From the NCBI RefSeq assembly GCF_020740795.1, contig NC_067312.1:48369905-48433904 (forward strand): a stretch of DNA of 64,000 nt. Direction: 5' to 3'. Every line of letters starts with the position of its first letter. The first letter of the stretch is position 1. The stretch is from Apus apus. Lineage: Eukaryota > Chordata > Aves > Apodiformes > Apodidae. Under the pieces are notes generated by a model that did not search any database, was not told the DNA's origin, and saw only the letters and a program-made list of their open reading frames with translations. This document shows positions 37,686-49,857 of the stretch, in pieces. The position numbers and the translations under genes are program-made.

Positions 37686-38335
37686 ATTCTGGTCTTGCTG
37701 CAGTCTCTGCATGACACTAAGCACAGCAGAGTCAGCTATGTGATAGTTCGTGTTTCTTTAATATATTTAAATATATGCCTGGCAGTGTCAGTGCTTAGAA
37801 ACAAAGTTGTCAGGACATTTCATGCTATTAAAATAAAAGTTTTGCTAATTTAATACCTTAATATAAGGTTTTCCTTTGAGGATGGGCTGTTGTCATGTCT
37901 TAAGTTGTGCCTAAGAACACCTTTGTGAGTAAATAACTAAAACTCAGCTCTGTGCCCAACATTAGAGCTAGTATTAAACTCCAAGAACTTAAGAGTGAAA
38001 TGTAACTACAAACTAGTTTATGCCTCAAGGTTGTGAAACACACTAATGCGTGGAAAAAATGCACTTCCAGGCTTATGAAACAAGCGAGAACACATGCAGG
38101 TCTGGGAATAGGGGCTCAGCTCTTGTGGATCTCTGGCCCTCCTCCCTTCCACCCTCCCAACAACAGTTAAACTTGGATTTATTCAAGGTCCTTTAGACTT
38201 CTGAATTCTTCAGCATTAATCAGCTCCCATTTTCTGCTTTCCAATAATCAGTGATTAAAATTTTCCCACACTAAAGAAAAAAAAAGGTATTTAGCCAGGC
38301 AATGCAGCAATATGGCTAAAAATAAAAATTCAGGG
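36919..38335. other. No gene recognised; poly-A run
   Basis: AT-rich sequence with a 29-bp A run at 37654-37682. No coding sequence of a retrocopy could be recognised upstream of the A run. Confidence 0.5.
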
Positions 38336-38339
38336 TAAA

Positions 38340-39350
38340 TGGTGCCGGACGGAACCTGGAGATGTGACTGCGGGCAGAGCGGGCCTGCTTGCCCTGCTCC
38401 GCCCTGCCCTGCTCTGCCTGCCCTGCCCTGCTCCAGCCCGGGGAGGCCTCCGGGCAGCGCCCGGATGCCCCTGCAGGGTGATTCCGCAGGTGAGCCCTGT
38501 GCCGGCACGCCCGAGGTAGCCCAGACAAGCCCGAGATGCCAAGGGACCGACATCCCGCCCGTAGTTGCCCCGCGGAACCGGCAGCTCCAGCCTCCCCGGG
38601 CGCGCCGGCGGCGGGGAGAGGCGGGTCTGCGTGAGGAGCGGGCGAGGCAGCGTCGCGCAGTCGGGGCATGAGGAGGAAGCAGGCGCCGAGGAGCGGGCGG
38701 ACAAGGAGTGATGGATGCGACCGCGCTGCCCAGAAACAGCCGCTGAGCGGGGCTGGGGGCTGAGCCTGCTGAGCCGCGGCCCCTGCGGAGGCGCTACAGG
38801 CGCAGAGGGCAGCGAGCGCGGCGTGGGGGGCGCGGCAGAGCCCGCAGGGGCCCCCAGAGCCGCAGCTGCGCCTCTGCTGCCCCTGCAGCGTCAGGCCTTC
38901 GTGCTCGCCGGCTGAGCGCGAACTCCCAGGGAAGATGGAGCTGCTTCCCCCGGTAAGCAGTGCGGCAGCAGGTTGCCTTGCTCCCCCGCGTCCCAGGGCG
39001 CGGCTGGAGCTCTCGGCGGGAGCTGCTGGCTCAGAGAAATGGAGGAGGATTCTTAGTGATGGAGCCCCCGTGGTCCAACAGCTGGGAAACTACCTCAGAT
39101 CTAGTTTCATGTAGGTTGATTAGGCACACGGGCCTTTTAACTAGGTGAAGGCTGCCTCTCCTCAGGCCGCGTTGCGCTGCTGGGTGCCCCGGCGCAGCCC
39201 CACAGGGGCAGGCGGCGCGCGCCGCGAATCCGGAGCCACCTGCACGCCAGGTGTGAAGGAGCGTCACGTGCCTCGGGAGGCGAACCCGCCCTATGTCCCT
39301 GATGGGAAGGAGGAACCGCCTGAAGCGCTCCGAACAGGGTTATCTCCCAT
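38340..39350 (+). promoter_or_regulatory. CpG island with candidate promoter
   Basis: A GC- and CpG-rich kilobase between AT-rich flanks. A candidate plus-strand first coding exon ends at 38952 inside it. The overlapping long frames on both strands reflect composition. Confidence 0.75.
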
Positions 39351-39784
39351 CCAGGAAAAGCAGAAATAAAAGACAGGAGGATTCAGGGTATTTGAAACAA
39401 CGTTTCAGGCTGTTCCTGGAAGCCAGAAAGCTCCCAGAGTTACCCGTTGATTGACAGAAGGGCTAGCAACAGCGATGTGCGTATATTAGCAGCCTTGAGA
39501 TGACCACACAGTAACATTTGTTGGCATCCTGACACTGCAACGTGTGTGTTCATCCTGTTCTTGTGACTGAAAAGAAGCCGTGTGCAGGCCACGTTACTAC
39601 TACTTCTGTATTAGTAACACCTTCTAGCAGTCCAGGACAGAGCAGGAAATGAATCTCTCACGTCAAACTTGAAAGTAAAGAATGTTTGGTTAGACACAAG
39701 GCAATAGCCAAATACGGAATTAGGACAAATCACTGGGTAAAACAACAGCCTTTCTGTTGAAAATGCTTTTATTACAGGTGGAAA

Positions 39785-39830
<46 letters not shown>

Positions 39831-41269
39831 TAAATGACAGGCACACTGGATAGCCATAACTAAAGCACGAAGTAGAGTTTGCTGCATAATGTTTTGACTC
39901 CTCAGTGACCTGACAATTCCGAGTACAAAACTTCTGCCAAATTCCAAAAAACCCCATGCAGTGAAAAGGGGGTTTTTTTGTGTGTTTTGCTTGAGAAGCA
40001 TATTGTCATTGCCTTGTGCTTCTCTCTTTTAAAGTACACTAAGAATTCCCTTCCACTTACTGCAATCACAGGGTTGTAATCTGCTTTTCTGTATGCATGG
40101 TAAAAAGACTTGTCTTTAATGAACTCTGACAGGCTTGGTATCACTCCCCTCCGGAGCCTGTCCCAGTGATGGACCACCCTCTCAGAGAAGAACCTTTTCC
40201 TAACGTGCGACCTGAACCTCCCCTGAAATGTTCTAGAAGGTGTAAGTTAATTAATGTTTTAGAAATGCTTACTGGTAAGATTTTTTTTTTTTTTGAGACA
40301 AATTCCTTAAGTTCTAAGTTCACTTACACTTTCATTTAGTCATCTTTCCCCTTAGATCTGTGGGTGGTCACAACTGCAGCATCCAAGAAGCTTGTACATA
40401 TAACTACAATATCAGCCTTGTCAGCAGAGCCACAGAAACCAGTTTTATGAAAGGGAATGCCTTTCTTCCTCCAGAATAAATACCCACCTCCCCTCACTCT
40501 GCATGAAATTCTTTGGTTCTGTGATTCATGTACATTCACAAATTTTAGTGGTAGGTCCTGAGACTGCAATGGTAATACAAAACTAACCAGCAAACATAAA
40601 ACCCACCTCTTTTTTCCTCATGAGTGGCCTGAGAAACACATATTGAACTCTCAGGTTTTGGGATGGATTTTCACATGAGTCATATGAGAGCAGCATCTGT
40701 TTTCAAGAACATATTCTTACAGAACTATTTGTGTGGACTCTCACTTCTCAGTGTGAATAGCAGTAGGGGAATTCAGTGAGTAGAGATGTTTAATGCAAAA
40801 GTATACAGGCCTTCCTGCCAGGTCCACTACTAGCCATGCATTTTATTTCTTCCATAGCAAGGTGGAATGGAACCATTGATTTTATGAGACTGATTTTATT
40901 AACTCTAACATAGCTCTTCATAAATTAATAAGTGACATAAAATAAATATCTCTGCACTACACCTTAGGTCCAACAATGGATTGTAATTAGATTTAAATGT
41001 TGAGGGGGAAAAGCTCCTCCAAAAAAATTCAAATATTATCCCACCATTGTCTGCACATTAGACAACTGGTCATTTTAGTTTTAAATGAGAGGTCCTAATT
41101 TAACAGTTTAAGAAGGACTGGGTTTGGGGGCATAAAATCAAGAGATCGCCTTAATCTCTGGAGGAAATTGTAAAACCCAAGTAATTAAAATATTTTTTGT
41201 TGAATTCACAGGAATTAATTTTTTTGTTTGTTTTCTAGCCACCACCATGTGAAATCTGTGGAACTGGGA
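38935..41269 (+). CDS. Candidate two-exon gene start (MELLPP / PPPCEICGTG), product unknown
   Basis: Exon 1 (38935-38952) has a purine-rich GGGAAG upstream of ATG, six codons and the donor CCG|GTAAGC. A 31-nt exon at 41239-41269 follows a strong pyrimidine tract (TTTTTGTTTGTTTTCTAG) and ends at a near-perfect donor GGGA|GTAAGT. The phases join (0, then ending in phase 1) and give a proline run followed by Cys-Glu-Ile-Cys-Gly, which could be half of a zinc-binding knuckle. I could not connect a third exon before RGMB, so the gene may be decayed, may be a lncRNA, or may have far-away exons. I do not recognise it. Confidence 0.4.
39786..39831. repeat. (ATT)n microsatellite
   Basis: About 15 uninterrupted ATT units. 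Confidence 0.97.
40120..40228 (-). mobile_element. Short CR1 fragment, minus strand
   Basis: CCCAGTGATGGACCACC, CTCAGAGAAGAACC and TTTTCCTAACGTGCGACCTGAACCT follow the complement of a CR1 ORF2 C-terminal region. About 110 bp, both ends truncated. Confidence 0.65.
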
Positions 41270-42825
41270 GTAAGTTTTGTAAAACTGTACTAATGAAATA
41301 ATACTTCATTCATGTACAGCCCTACTAAAACAATAAATTCAAATTTAAATACTCCAATTTGCCTGATATGTGGCTCACACTCAACCTCATTTGTTTCAAG
41401 GGATGCATTAGACCAATTTATTAAATGCAGCACTCACTGAAAAGCACTTCAGAATTAATGCTTTGTAAAGGACAGGTACCTACAACTTGTAAGGTAAGAA
41501 AACAATCCATATAGAATAACTATGTTAACGGTTTTGGCATGCTTTAAAAACAAAAGTGCATTTATGCTCAAATCTGATAGAATGACCCCTCCCACCCTCA
41601 CTTGTAGGAAAACATTTTATGTTTAATAAGCAGCATATTAAATTGCATTTGTGTAAACATAAGCATTAAGATTGTGATATGCATGCTGTCATGAGAAGGC
41701 AAAAGCCTTGAAGTGTGTATGTGAGACATGGATGTGTGGTGGAGTGGGACCCCCTCGTTGAAGCCACAGGATTTTAGACTACAACCCCCTTGCTATCCAG
41801 CAACCCTTGTACACCGGGGCACAGGTGATGCCTGGAGTGCAGTCTTATGTTCCAGGTCTTAATCAATGGTTTAAGACTAAAAGATTGTGGTTTTGTGTGT
41901 ACGACCACTTAACATTTGCCTCTTTCACTATCCTGAAGTGAGGACTACCATGAGAAAGGATTTGCAAAAGTGGCAAATATGAAGTAGTTAGATATAAACA
42001 TAAGCTAATTTTTTAAGATGACAGATACAACAACTTTGAGATAGCCATTGATACATGCACTGACTGCAATAGCACTAATAAGAGGTGTTAATATTGCTAG
42101 CAATAATTATATAAAAGTATACAATACACAAGACACCCAGGGATGCTTTCACGCATACCAAAAAGTTGAAAGTCATGACCTCACCCCAGGAGGCATCCCC
42201 CACAGGAAGGGGGAAGAAGAGAGGATCAGGCCCATTGACTTGTTCCAGGGGAGGTGCTGTTCTCGCCCCAAAAAAAGGATGCAAGGACTAATTTATTACC
42301 TTTGGACAAGGTGGGCCTTAGGTCACAACTAGTGTATTGATTGGTTCTTAACAGACTAATAATATTTATTAATTAGAAAAAAAGGCAAGGGAGATGCCCA
42401 GGGCCTGCTTTGTATGTAAATTCAAAAAAGCTGTGTCTATATTAGCAAGGCATGCAGTGCAGTAGGAATGGGCTTGCAGAGTTTTTGCTCGATGAGGTTA
42501 ATGTTGTTGGGCAGGAAGGTGGTGCAACTTGCCCCAGAGAAACGCACAAGAAAAGTATTAGCTCTGCAGCCCTATCAAGCAGGCATCAGATGTGTCATGC
42601 ACTGGGCTGGAGTGCCCGCAGCAGGGTGTGGAGCCACCTCTGAGCAGGCCCTGTTCTTACCCCCAGAGCAGAGCCACTCATCACACCCGTGTTGTCACCA
42701 ATTTCATATGCATGTCGTAACCTGCAAAGCATCCTGTACCATTCAGGGTGATAGCAGAGTGCATCCCTGACCCCACTCAGCCACACAGAGCACTACAGTC
42801 AAACACGAGGTTACCTGGTGTGGCA
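41270..42825. other. No gene recognised; possible old LTR material
   Basis: Mixed sequence. Segments at about 41.7-41.85 and 42.15-42.8 kb are GC-richer and look like LTR or transposon remnants, but no terminal repeats or duplications were found. Confidence 0.35.
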
Positions 42826-42829
42826 TGGA

Positions 42830-44045
42830 CGTGCTATCGGGGTGTAAGGGTGTAGTGCTGGGACTTCTGCCTTGCCCACGGGCGGATACAGAAGAAAACC
42901 CCACACACTGTGGAGCCGAGGAAGACCCAAGTGGAGCCGCCCGTGGTGCTAAATCCTGGGGCTGGAGAAGCTGCCCACACCGGCATCACCCTGCCTTCTG
43001 GAAAATAAAACCACAGCTAGGTCAAGATCCAGTAGTGCTTCTTGCACTGACACGCGCGTGTAGTTTTCCCGGTTCTGCCGCGGGGTGTCCTTGCAGCCTG
43101 GGGGCTGCCACGGAGAAACGGCGGGTACCGCTTGTGCGGCGAGGGGTCCCTCTGCAGGCGTCACTCCGCCCGGCGGGATCCCCGCGCTGCGGTGCTGCTG
43201 CGGGGCCGCTGCGGCATCCCCGCACCGGCCGGGCCGTGCCGAGCGCCACCCCGGGCAGCGGCGCCTGGCCCTGCGGGGCCTCCCGCTGCGGGTGCGGGTG
43301 CAGCCACTCGTGGCCGCAGGAGGGCGGGAGGCAGCCTCGGATGGCCGTGCACGGCCGGGTGACACGCACAGCGGGAGCGGCGGGAGGCACCGCGTCCGGC
43401 GGGACGGAGGAAGGGCCCCCCGGCAGCGCCGTGTGCGGAAGACGAGGCTTAGGAGGCTGCGGGAGCGGGACACCCGCCCACTCGGACGTCGTCGTCGTAA
43501 CGTCGTCGGTCTAGCTGGACAGGCCGAACAGCCAACGGAGGCTGCAGGGAGGGCACAACGCGGTCGGAGGCGCGGGGCCTGAAGGGTGGTTTCGGCTGGC
43601 ATCTGCTGCCCGCCCGCCTTCCCTGCCTCCCTCCTTCCCCTTCCTCTTCCGTCCTTCACTCTCTCACCGACCCCTCTGTGCTCATCCCATCCTGCTGCCG
43701 CCCCGCGCTCGCCCCTCCGTGTTCCGGCGACCCTGCCCTGCAGAGGGAAAAGAGAAAGGAGCGGGAAGGAGGCTGCCCTCCCGCGCAGCTCCCCGCGCAG
43801 TTCTCTCCCTGGCCCTGCGGGGCGGAGCGGCAGCTTGCAGGTGGGAACGCTGAGGTAGTGCTGGAAGGGATGGGAATGGAGCTAGGCAGCGCCAGGCTTG
43901 CCCGAAAGGCGCGGGAGAGCCGGTGTTTCTTCTTGCTGCAGGTGGAGCCAGCGTTTGCTTGGCCGCTGGGGAGAAGAGGGAAACGCACGCTGCGGATGCT
44001 GGATAAAGTGGCCTGTATTTTCAACTCTGAAGTGATCTGAGCAGT
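42830..44045 (+). promoter_or_regulatory. CpG island upstream of decayed RGMB
   Basis: A 1.2 kb CpG-rich block (densest at 43080-43600). It lies 2.4 kb upstream of the RGMB-like exon 2 and on the right side to be its ancestral promoter and exon 1. I could not find a convincing RGMB signal-peptide exon in it; a frame starting MGMELGSARL near 43870 is only a weak candidate. Confidence 0.6.
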
Positions 44046-44267
44046 TGTGGTTGTCTGAAAAATTTTGTCTCTAGTGTGAACTGCTTTTATGTATTAATAG
44101 TTTTCGTGAAATTAACTTTAGGGAGAGGCACCAAGAATCCACGGAAAGCATCAAACAGATTTCCTGAAGTTGCAGGAAGTGTGGAGGGACAGATTTATTA
44201 GGCTACACATTGTTTGTTGTTATAAATGACTGACTCCCAAGAGGGATTTGTATCCAAATTAGTAATT

Positions 44268-44659
44268 TGTTAAGGATTAAGAACAAGCAAACAGCGCTGG
44301 GCTGGCCGGGAGTCACTGCTCCACCAAGATGCGTGCCGAACAGTTCAAAGTCTTTGGTTTATATTTCTTTAAATTATGCATATTCATTAAGGGTTGGGTC
44401 GTCCAGGAGTGGGCGTCTCTTCCTCCGACGCATGCTTCCTTCTCGTTCCTGGGGTCTTTCTGACTCCCGCCCGGTGGTCACTGGATGAAGTCCGCCGTCT
44501 TCCTCGGTCCGTTCCCCCCAGCACCCGCACATGAGCAGTGCGGTCCTCGCTACACCGCACTCGCTGGTAGCCACAGGCTGCGCGAAGGCGCCAGTCGTGC
44601 CTCCCTCCCTGCTCCAAACTCACAACTGTGCAAAAACCGGAAAGGAAGAACCCTCAACA
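44268..44659 (-). mobile_element. Solo LTR, class II (ERVK-like), with 6-bp target duplication
   Basis: 392 bp, minus orientation. The sense strand begins TGTTGAGGGTTCTTCC and ends AATCCTTAACA. It carries TTAATGAATATGCATAA and an ATATAAACC box followed by a CCCAGCGCTG-containing U5. It is flanked by a perfect GTAATT direct repeat (44262-44267 and 44660-44665). A 6-bp duplication is the class II hallmark. No internal retroviral sequence remains. Confidence 0.88.
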
Positions 44660-44674
44660 GTAATTAAAAAAGAA

Positions 44675-44694
44675 CATATATATATATATATATA
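44675..44694. repeat. (AT)n microsatellite
   Basis: About ten AT units next to the LTR's right target duplication. Confidence 0.9.
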
Positions 44695-46492
44695 GGTAGA
44701 ACTTATATACATATATTGACACGAATCAGGTGAGCATATATCACATTTTTGTATCTGAAAACACAACGTTTTATTTCTTTTTTCTGTTCTTTTGTGAACC
44801 TACATATTACTTGCACAGAGATCAAGTGAGAAACTTACTGCTTACCCATACAATTAATGATCACACTTGGCTGAAGGTTAGAGACTTCCTCCTTCTACTC
44901 TATTGCCTTGGGATTTTGACAGGAGATTTATTTGCATTAGCAACTCCTCTCTGGCAAAACATGTTGCTCTTAGAAATTCACGGTTTGGATATTGGAGTAA
45001 GTCATGTGAGCACTGACTCAGAAGAGGGTCTGCAAGGAGTAGGCAAATAGATTGCTAGTGTCCTGTCATCTCTGTGGTAACTGCAGAAAAACAGCTGTTT
45101 AGAAAATGAAAAGTGCTACATTACTATTCATTACATTTTCCATTCATGACTCAAGTTTAGGATTTATTTTAATTAGGCTATTAAAATCAGACTAGACCCA
45201 TGCCAATGGTAAACTCAGACTAGATTCATGCCTTTGAGGACACACAAAACAAGTGGCAAAAAAATATTTGTTAGGTGTATATATTTCCTTTTTTTCTACA
45301 GTTCCATGTACCTTTGTAAGCATTTTTGTGGTGTTCAAAATCTCTTTTATGACAGTTTGAAATTACAGAATCATGTATGCACAGCTGAATTTTACAGGTC
45401 ATAAAAGGAACATGTAAGCACAACATGCTTTTAGTGCATCATTTTGGGGGCTTGGACACTTATTGTATGAAGTCTTGCACACAAGCTTTATGAAGGTCCA
45501 TTTTCTATTATGGCTCTTTTAATCGCTTTGAATGGGAGGTAACCTGATCTCTCCTTTGGCTGAGTCATAGTCTTAACCTCTGTGCAATGTGTGGATCTGT
45601 TTCTTTAGTGTGGTGTGCAGTCTTGTTCATTCTGTTTCTGCTCTGGAGTTCTTGTGTCAAACTTACCTGCATTCTGTCTTTCCCTGGTCACCTGATTTCT
45701 AACTGCTTTGTTAATATAAACCAAAATTATACCTGTTGCATATATCTGAAAAGTACTTCCGATTTTCATGGGGAAAGAGTTTATTTGCCCTTTGTCTTAT
45801 TATTTGATTACTCTCTAAGAGGTACTACTGTTGGTAGTGGATGGATTCCTTAGCTGGTCACTTTCACTTAAGGCAGCTGTGGCTTTTCTCACTCAGTCTC
45901 AGAAAGCAAGCAGTGAAACTTTAGCTGTGGCAGTGCCAGAGAAATAAAACAAAGTGAATTTATGGCCCGCCCACATCTTTATTTTACTTCCCCCCATGCT
46001 GCTTCCTAGCAGAGAAACTCTGATTTCAGCTTCGTTCATTCTGTTATGGTCCGAATGTGTATCTCTTGTTGCCTTTACCACATCCTTCTGAGGGGCAGTA
46101 TTCTGTTTAGGAAGCCAGTAACTTGTGTAAAGCTCTGAAAGACTAGATGAAGACATACTTACTGACTAAGTGATTAACTTGGGCACAGGATTGCCTTGTC
46201 ACCTTGATATCTGGAAAGAGATATTTGGCTCATGCTTGGCAGAAGTTAGTGCCCTTCCATTTGGACAATATCAACTAACTGATTAAGTTGTGCATGGGTC
46301 ATCTCAGCCTTTGTGTTGGTCTATATTGCTCTTTCTGCCTTCTCCTTTTTCTCTGTTACATAGTGTTTCACCAATGGGTAAGCACTGTAAGATGTCTTCA
46401 AATTGTTTTCTACAGTACACATGGGTATAGAATGGGATATTGCAATCTAAGAGGTTTGCTTGATTTATCTCTACCATCTGTTTTATGCTTAG
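44695..46492. other. Presumed RGMB intron 1 remnant; nothing else recognised
   Basis: AT-rich sequence between the CpG island and RGMB-like exon 2; no exon or repeat family supported. Confidence 0.4.
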
Positions 46493-47002
46493 GTGACTGA
46501 CAGCTGCAAACACCTTGTCAAATCCAGAAGTGCACCACCGATTTTGTATCCTTAACTTCACATCTAAACTCAGCTGTTGGGGACTTTGATTTGGAGTTCT
46601 GCAAGGCCCTGTGAGCATATTCTGCCTGTACCTATCACAATTCCAAAGAATGCTATGGAAACCTAGCCTAATATTCTGCAGTGCTTGGGATCAGTGACCT
46701 CATGAGCGAGAGAAACTGCTCAAAAGATGGACTGACATCATTCACCAAGCCTGAAATGACCCATGATCCCTGCAATTACAGAGGCCACACAATCCAGAGA
46801 ACATCAGGAAGGGGAGAAGGCTGCTTCTTCTACTTACCTATTCTGTGGCTTGTTTGGTGATCCTCATCTGGGGACTTTAAAGGATCACTTCCAGACATGC
46901 AAAGTGACAGGTACTTGGCCCTTCATAAACAATGCCTATTTATCAGTACAAGCAAACAATGGGCCTGTGGTCCCAGGATCCAGTTCTACTGCTACAAATA
47001 AG
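46493..47002 (+). pseudogene. RGMB: RGMB pseudogene exon 2
   Basis: 510 bp with acceptor TTATGCTTAG and donor AAG|GTATGG still present. It has three premature stops in the ancestral frame and one frameshift; only the last 70 or so codons remain open, in the shifted frame. Confidence 0.92.
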
Positions 47003-48775
47003 GTATGGATTATTCTTAAGCACTGTGCTTGCATACAGAAGTAAAAGGCTAAGACAGCAGAGTAAGTCAGTGGCCTTAGCATTTAAGAAGTGTAGCAATT
47101 TGAGAATCTTCCAAGCAGTAGTCTACGAAAGTGAAACTGTTAGTCTCTTCTGAGAAACAAAACTTAGTCTTTTTCTTCCTATTGTTCCTCCCCACCACAA
47201 GAAAACCCTGTACATATCACTACGTAAGCCTTTAAAGATACTAAATATAATGCTTTAAAACAGTTACCAGATTGCAGCATCTATGACTGCAGCTGCATGA
47301 AGCAAAATTTCTAGACAAAGAGCAAGTAAAGAGTGTAAGTCTCTGGTTTTCATGAAGTCTGTATGAATTGTATAGCCAGAACAGTAGAAAACAAAAAATA
47401 ATGACAGTGGCACAAGATTTGAGTTACCAAGACAGGTTAACTAAAGAAGCAGAACTCTAAAAATTCTCCTGAGAGTGTAAGTCCGTGTTCTGACAGGCAA
47501 TATTCAAGATTGCTCTCCTCTCAGCCACTTGAGGTCACTAGAGGAGGAATATCTGCACTAGTATTGTTAGCTTATGCCATTTCCTTACTTGTTTCGTTCT
47601 GCTGAAAACAGATAGCAAGTGTGTGTAGGAAGAAAATGAAGAGGTATAAAGCATGAGCTTGGCTGAGATGTCCTTAGAATTACTTCCAGAGCCAGGGATG
47701 AAAAATGCTCTTAACTTTTGGGGCATGTTTCTATCAATAAAAGAAATTCCTTAAACATATATTTGAAGCCAGTGCTGTCATTCTTTTTTTTGGAGTGAAT
47801 AGGCCTTTTTTAAATGTAGCTCTGGTATTGTCAAGGTATGTCAGGCTGTGTGCACTGTTTCAAGACCATCAGTGTTGGAGAATTTTCGCTCTTGTTATGC
47901 CCCTATTACTGGGGTCAGGAGCATGGGGTGCCAGTCACAGTAGGTGTGGCACAGCCTGCAACATCATCCATGGAAATGGCTGTGCAGTGATATTGCTAAG
48001 TGAAAATCAGTTTTGCTTTTGCTATTATATTAATTCTGGGTTCTGAGGTACTCACTACTATCAGTGCTTGTAAGAGTGAGGAGATGAATTTGCCAGAAGC
48101 CATAGGTTGGACTGATACATCACTGAAATTCAGAATCACCTTGTGTTAACTTCTGCCTATTCCGAGAACAGTCTGCATCATGAATGAGCTCTGAAGGCTT
48201 ATAAAATATGAGGGAATGAGGTTAACCTCAGTAAGCTTTGCAAAAGAGGCTTAGGTCCCTTGAAATCTTCTCCAGTGGCTTTTCTTAAAGACTGTCATAC
48301 AAGAAAAAGCTGCATTTCAAAATCTGCATATAGCTTTTATTAGCAGTTTTGCTAAAGTCTCGCAGAATGTTCTTTATCTGAAACTTATGGCAGACTTCCT
48401 AAATCACAGACTGCAAGTAATTTTTATGTAATTGTTCAGTGATGGAAATAATGATGAAAATATCTATTCCTGGTGCAAAATCTCCTTTGGCCTTTTCAAT
48501 AAGTCACTACTCTCTGAAGCTGTAAAGAAAGTAGTATATCTGTTTCTAATATTTAGAAAAGCCACTAGACACTCCAAACCTGGTTTGTGAAACAGGCTTA
48601 TTATTCCCTTCAAGTAAGACTGGAGGACCTACTATTTCTGTTGTGGCTTACTCAAATAAGTGTAAGTTGTAGAAGGCCACTTATAATCTTAAAAGAATTA
48701 GTAATTACTTTATGGTCCTGGTTTCTGTGTTGGAAGTCACTCTTCATGTGTCTGCATATCTTTCAGTCTTGCTTG
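47003..48775. other. RGMB pseudogene intron 2, left part
   Basis: AT-rich intron remnant with no other feature. Confidence 0.5.
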
Positions 48776-49054
48776 TATAGGACAAGGGGTAATGGATACA
48801 AGTTGGAGCATAGGAGGTTTAAGATGAATATCAGGAAAAATTTTTTTACTGTAAGAGTGACAGAGCACTGGAACAGGCTGCCCAGAGAGGTTGTGGAGTC
48901 TCCTTCTCTGGAGACATTCAAAACCCGCCTGGATGCCTTCCTGTGTGATGTACTCTAGGTGACCCTGCTCTGGCAGGGGGGTTGGACTAGATGATCTTTC
49001 GAGGTCCCTTCCAACCCCTAGGATTCTATGATTCTATGATTCTATGATTCTATC
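48776..49054 (+). mobile_element. CR1 3'-end fragment with octamer repeats
   Basis: Matches the end of ORF2 and the 3' UTR of the 32.9 kb element ([54 protein letters not shown]). It ends in four to five copies of the ATTCTATG octamer at about 49021-49052. Inserted in the intron of the RGMB pseudogene. Confidence 0.93.
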
Positions 49055-49857
49055 AACAGTGGACTGGAAGCGTCAGATCTCCCAGGTCCTAGGACTAACA
49101 GATTCAGCAGCCATAAGCAATTATTTGACTAGTTGCTCTTCCTGGTCATGCTTCTCTTATCTCACTGCCTGTTTTGTTGATGTATGATAAAGCACTAAAA
49201 TATTTTTAAAGTAATCTCACCCAACTAATCCTGGCAACACATTCAACAAGTGTACAGTAAGTACCCGGGCAAGTGTCATAGTCACTGCAAAAGAAGTGAT
49301 TAAAATACTGCGAGTGGGTGAAGCTGAGTTGTCTTTTACCTTTCCATGATTTTCACAGTCTCATTCTGGTTTTGCTGTAGTGGCTACTTTTGCCAGAATT
49401 ACTTGGCACTTAAACTTCTCTGTGACTGCAGGGTGCATTTCAAAGTGTTAAGTAACCGTGAGTCAGGAAGGAGTTGTGATGCTTAATTAAATATAAAGCT
49501 TTTTACTTTCCTGACCTTGTGGCTGTTGCCACATGTTAAATAGTCTTGTTCCTAGGCCAACCTAATAAAAAACTTAAGAATTGCCATCTGATAAAGTATT
49601 TCTTTAAGCATGTGTACAGACTGTTTTCCTTTAGGCATGAGGCAGGGACAACTATCAAGCTCTGAGGTAGTGGGTGGTCCCAGATATGTTCAGCTACAAA
49701 AGGGAAAAGGGATTGAAATAATGAATTTTTTTAGACTAACTTTGCTTTTTTTCCCCCCCCTTCTCTCCCAGATAACTATTGTCTGTAAATCATACCAAGA
49801 CTGTACAGATCAGAAAGCATATCAAGCAGTGACTGATGACTTGCCTGCAGCAGTGTT

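Larger units (their letters stand above)
46493..49857 (+). pseudogene. RGMB: RGMB (repulsive guidance molecule B), unprocessed decayed gene
   Basis: RGMB is a GPI-anchored BMP co-receptor and neogenin ligand. Exon 2 (46493-47002) keeps the diagnostic order CQIQKCTTDFVSLTSHLNSAV, LGISDLMSERNCSKDG, HDPCNY, the cleavage-site segment [37 protein letters not shown], and a GTATGG donor. Three in-frame stops occur at 46498-46500, 46612-46614 and 46669-46671, and the frame changes near 46785-46795. Exon 3 starts at 49772 after a CCCCCCCCTTCTCTCCCAG acceptor with ITIVCKSYQDCTDQKAYQAV and stops at a CR1 junction near 49857; the remaining two-thirds of the exon is absent. Because the intron is retained this is the original locus, not a retrocopy. 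CTDQK and AVTDDLPAA fit RGMB rather than RGMA. Confidence 0.93.

Noticed and set aside
42825-44040. Frames of 120-236 codons in the third CpG island
   Set aside because: Low-complexity Arg/Pro/Gly/Ala translations in several frames on both strands; composition artefact. None gives a convincing RGMB signal peptide.
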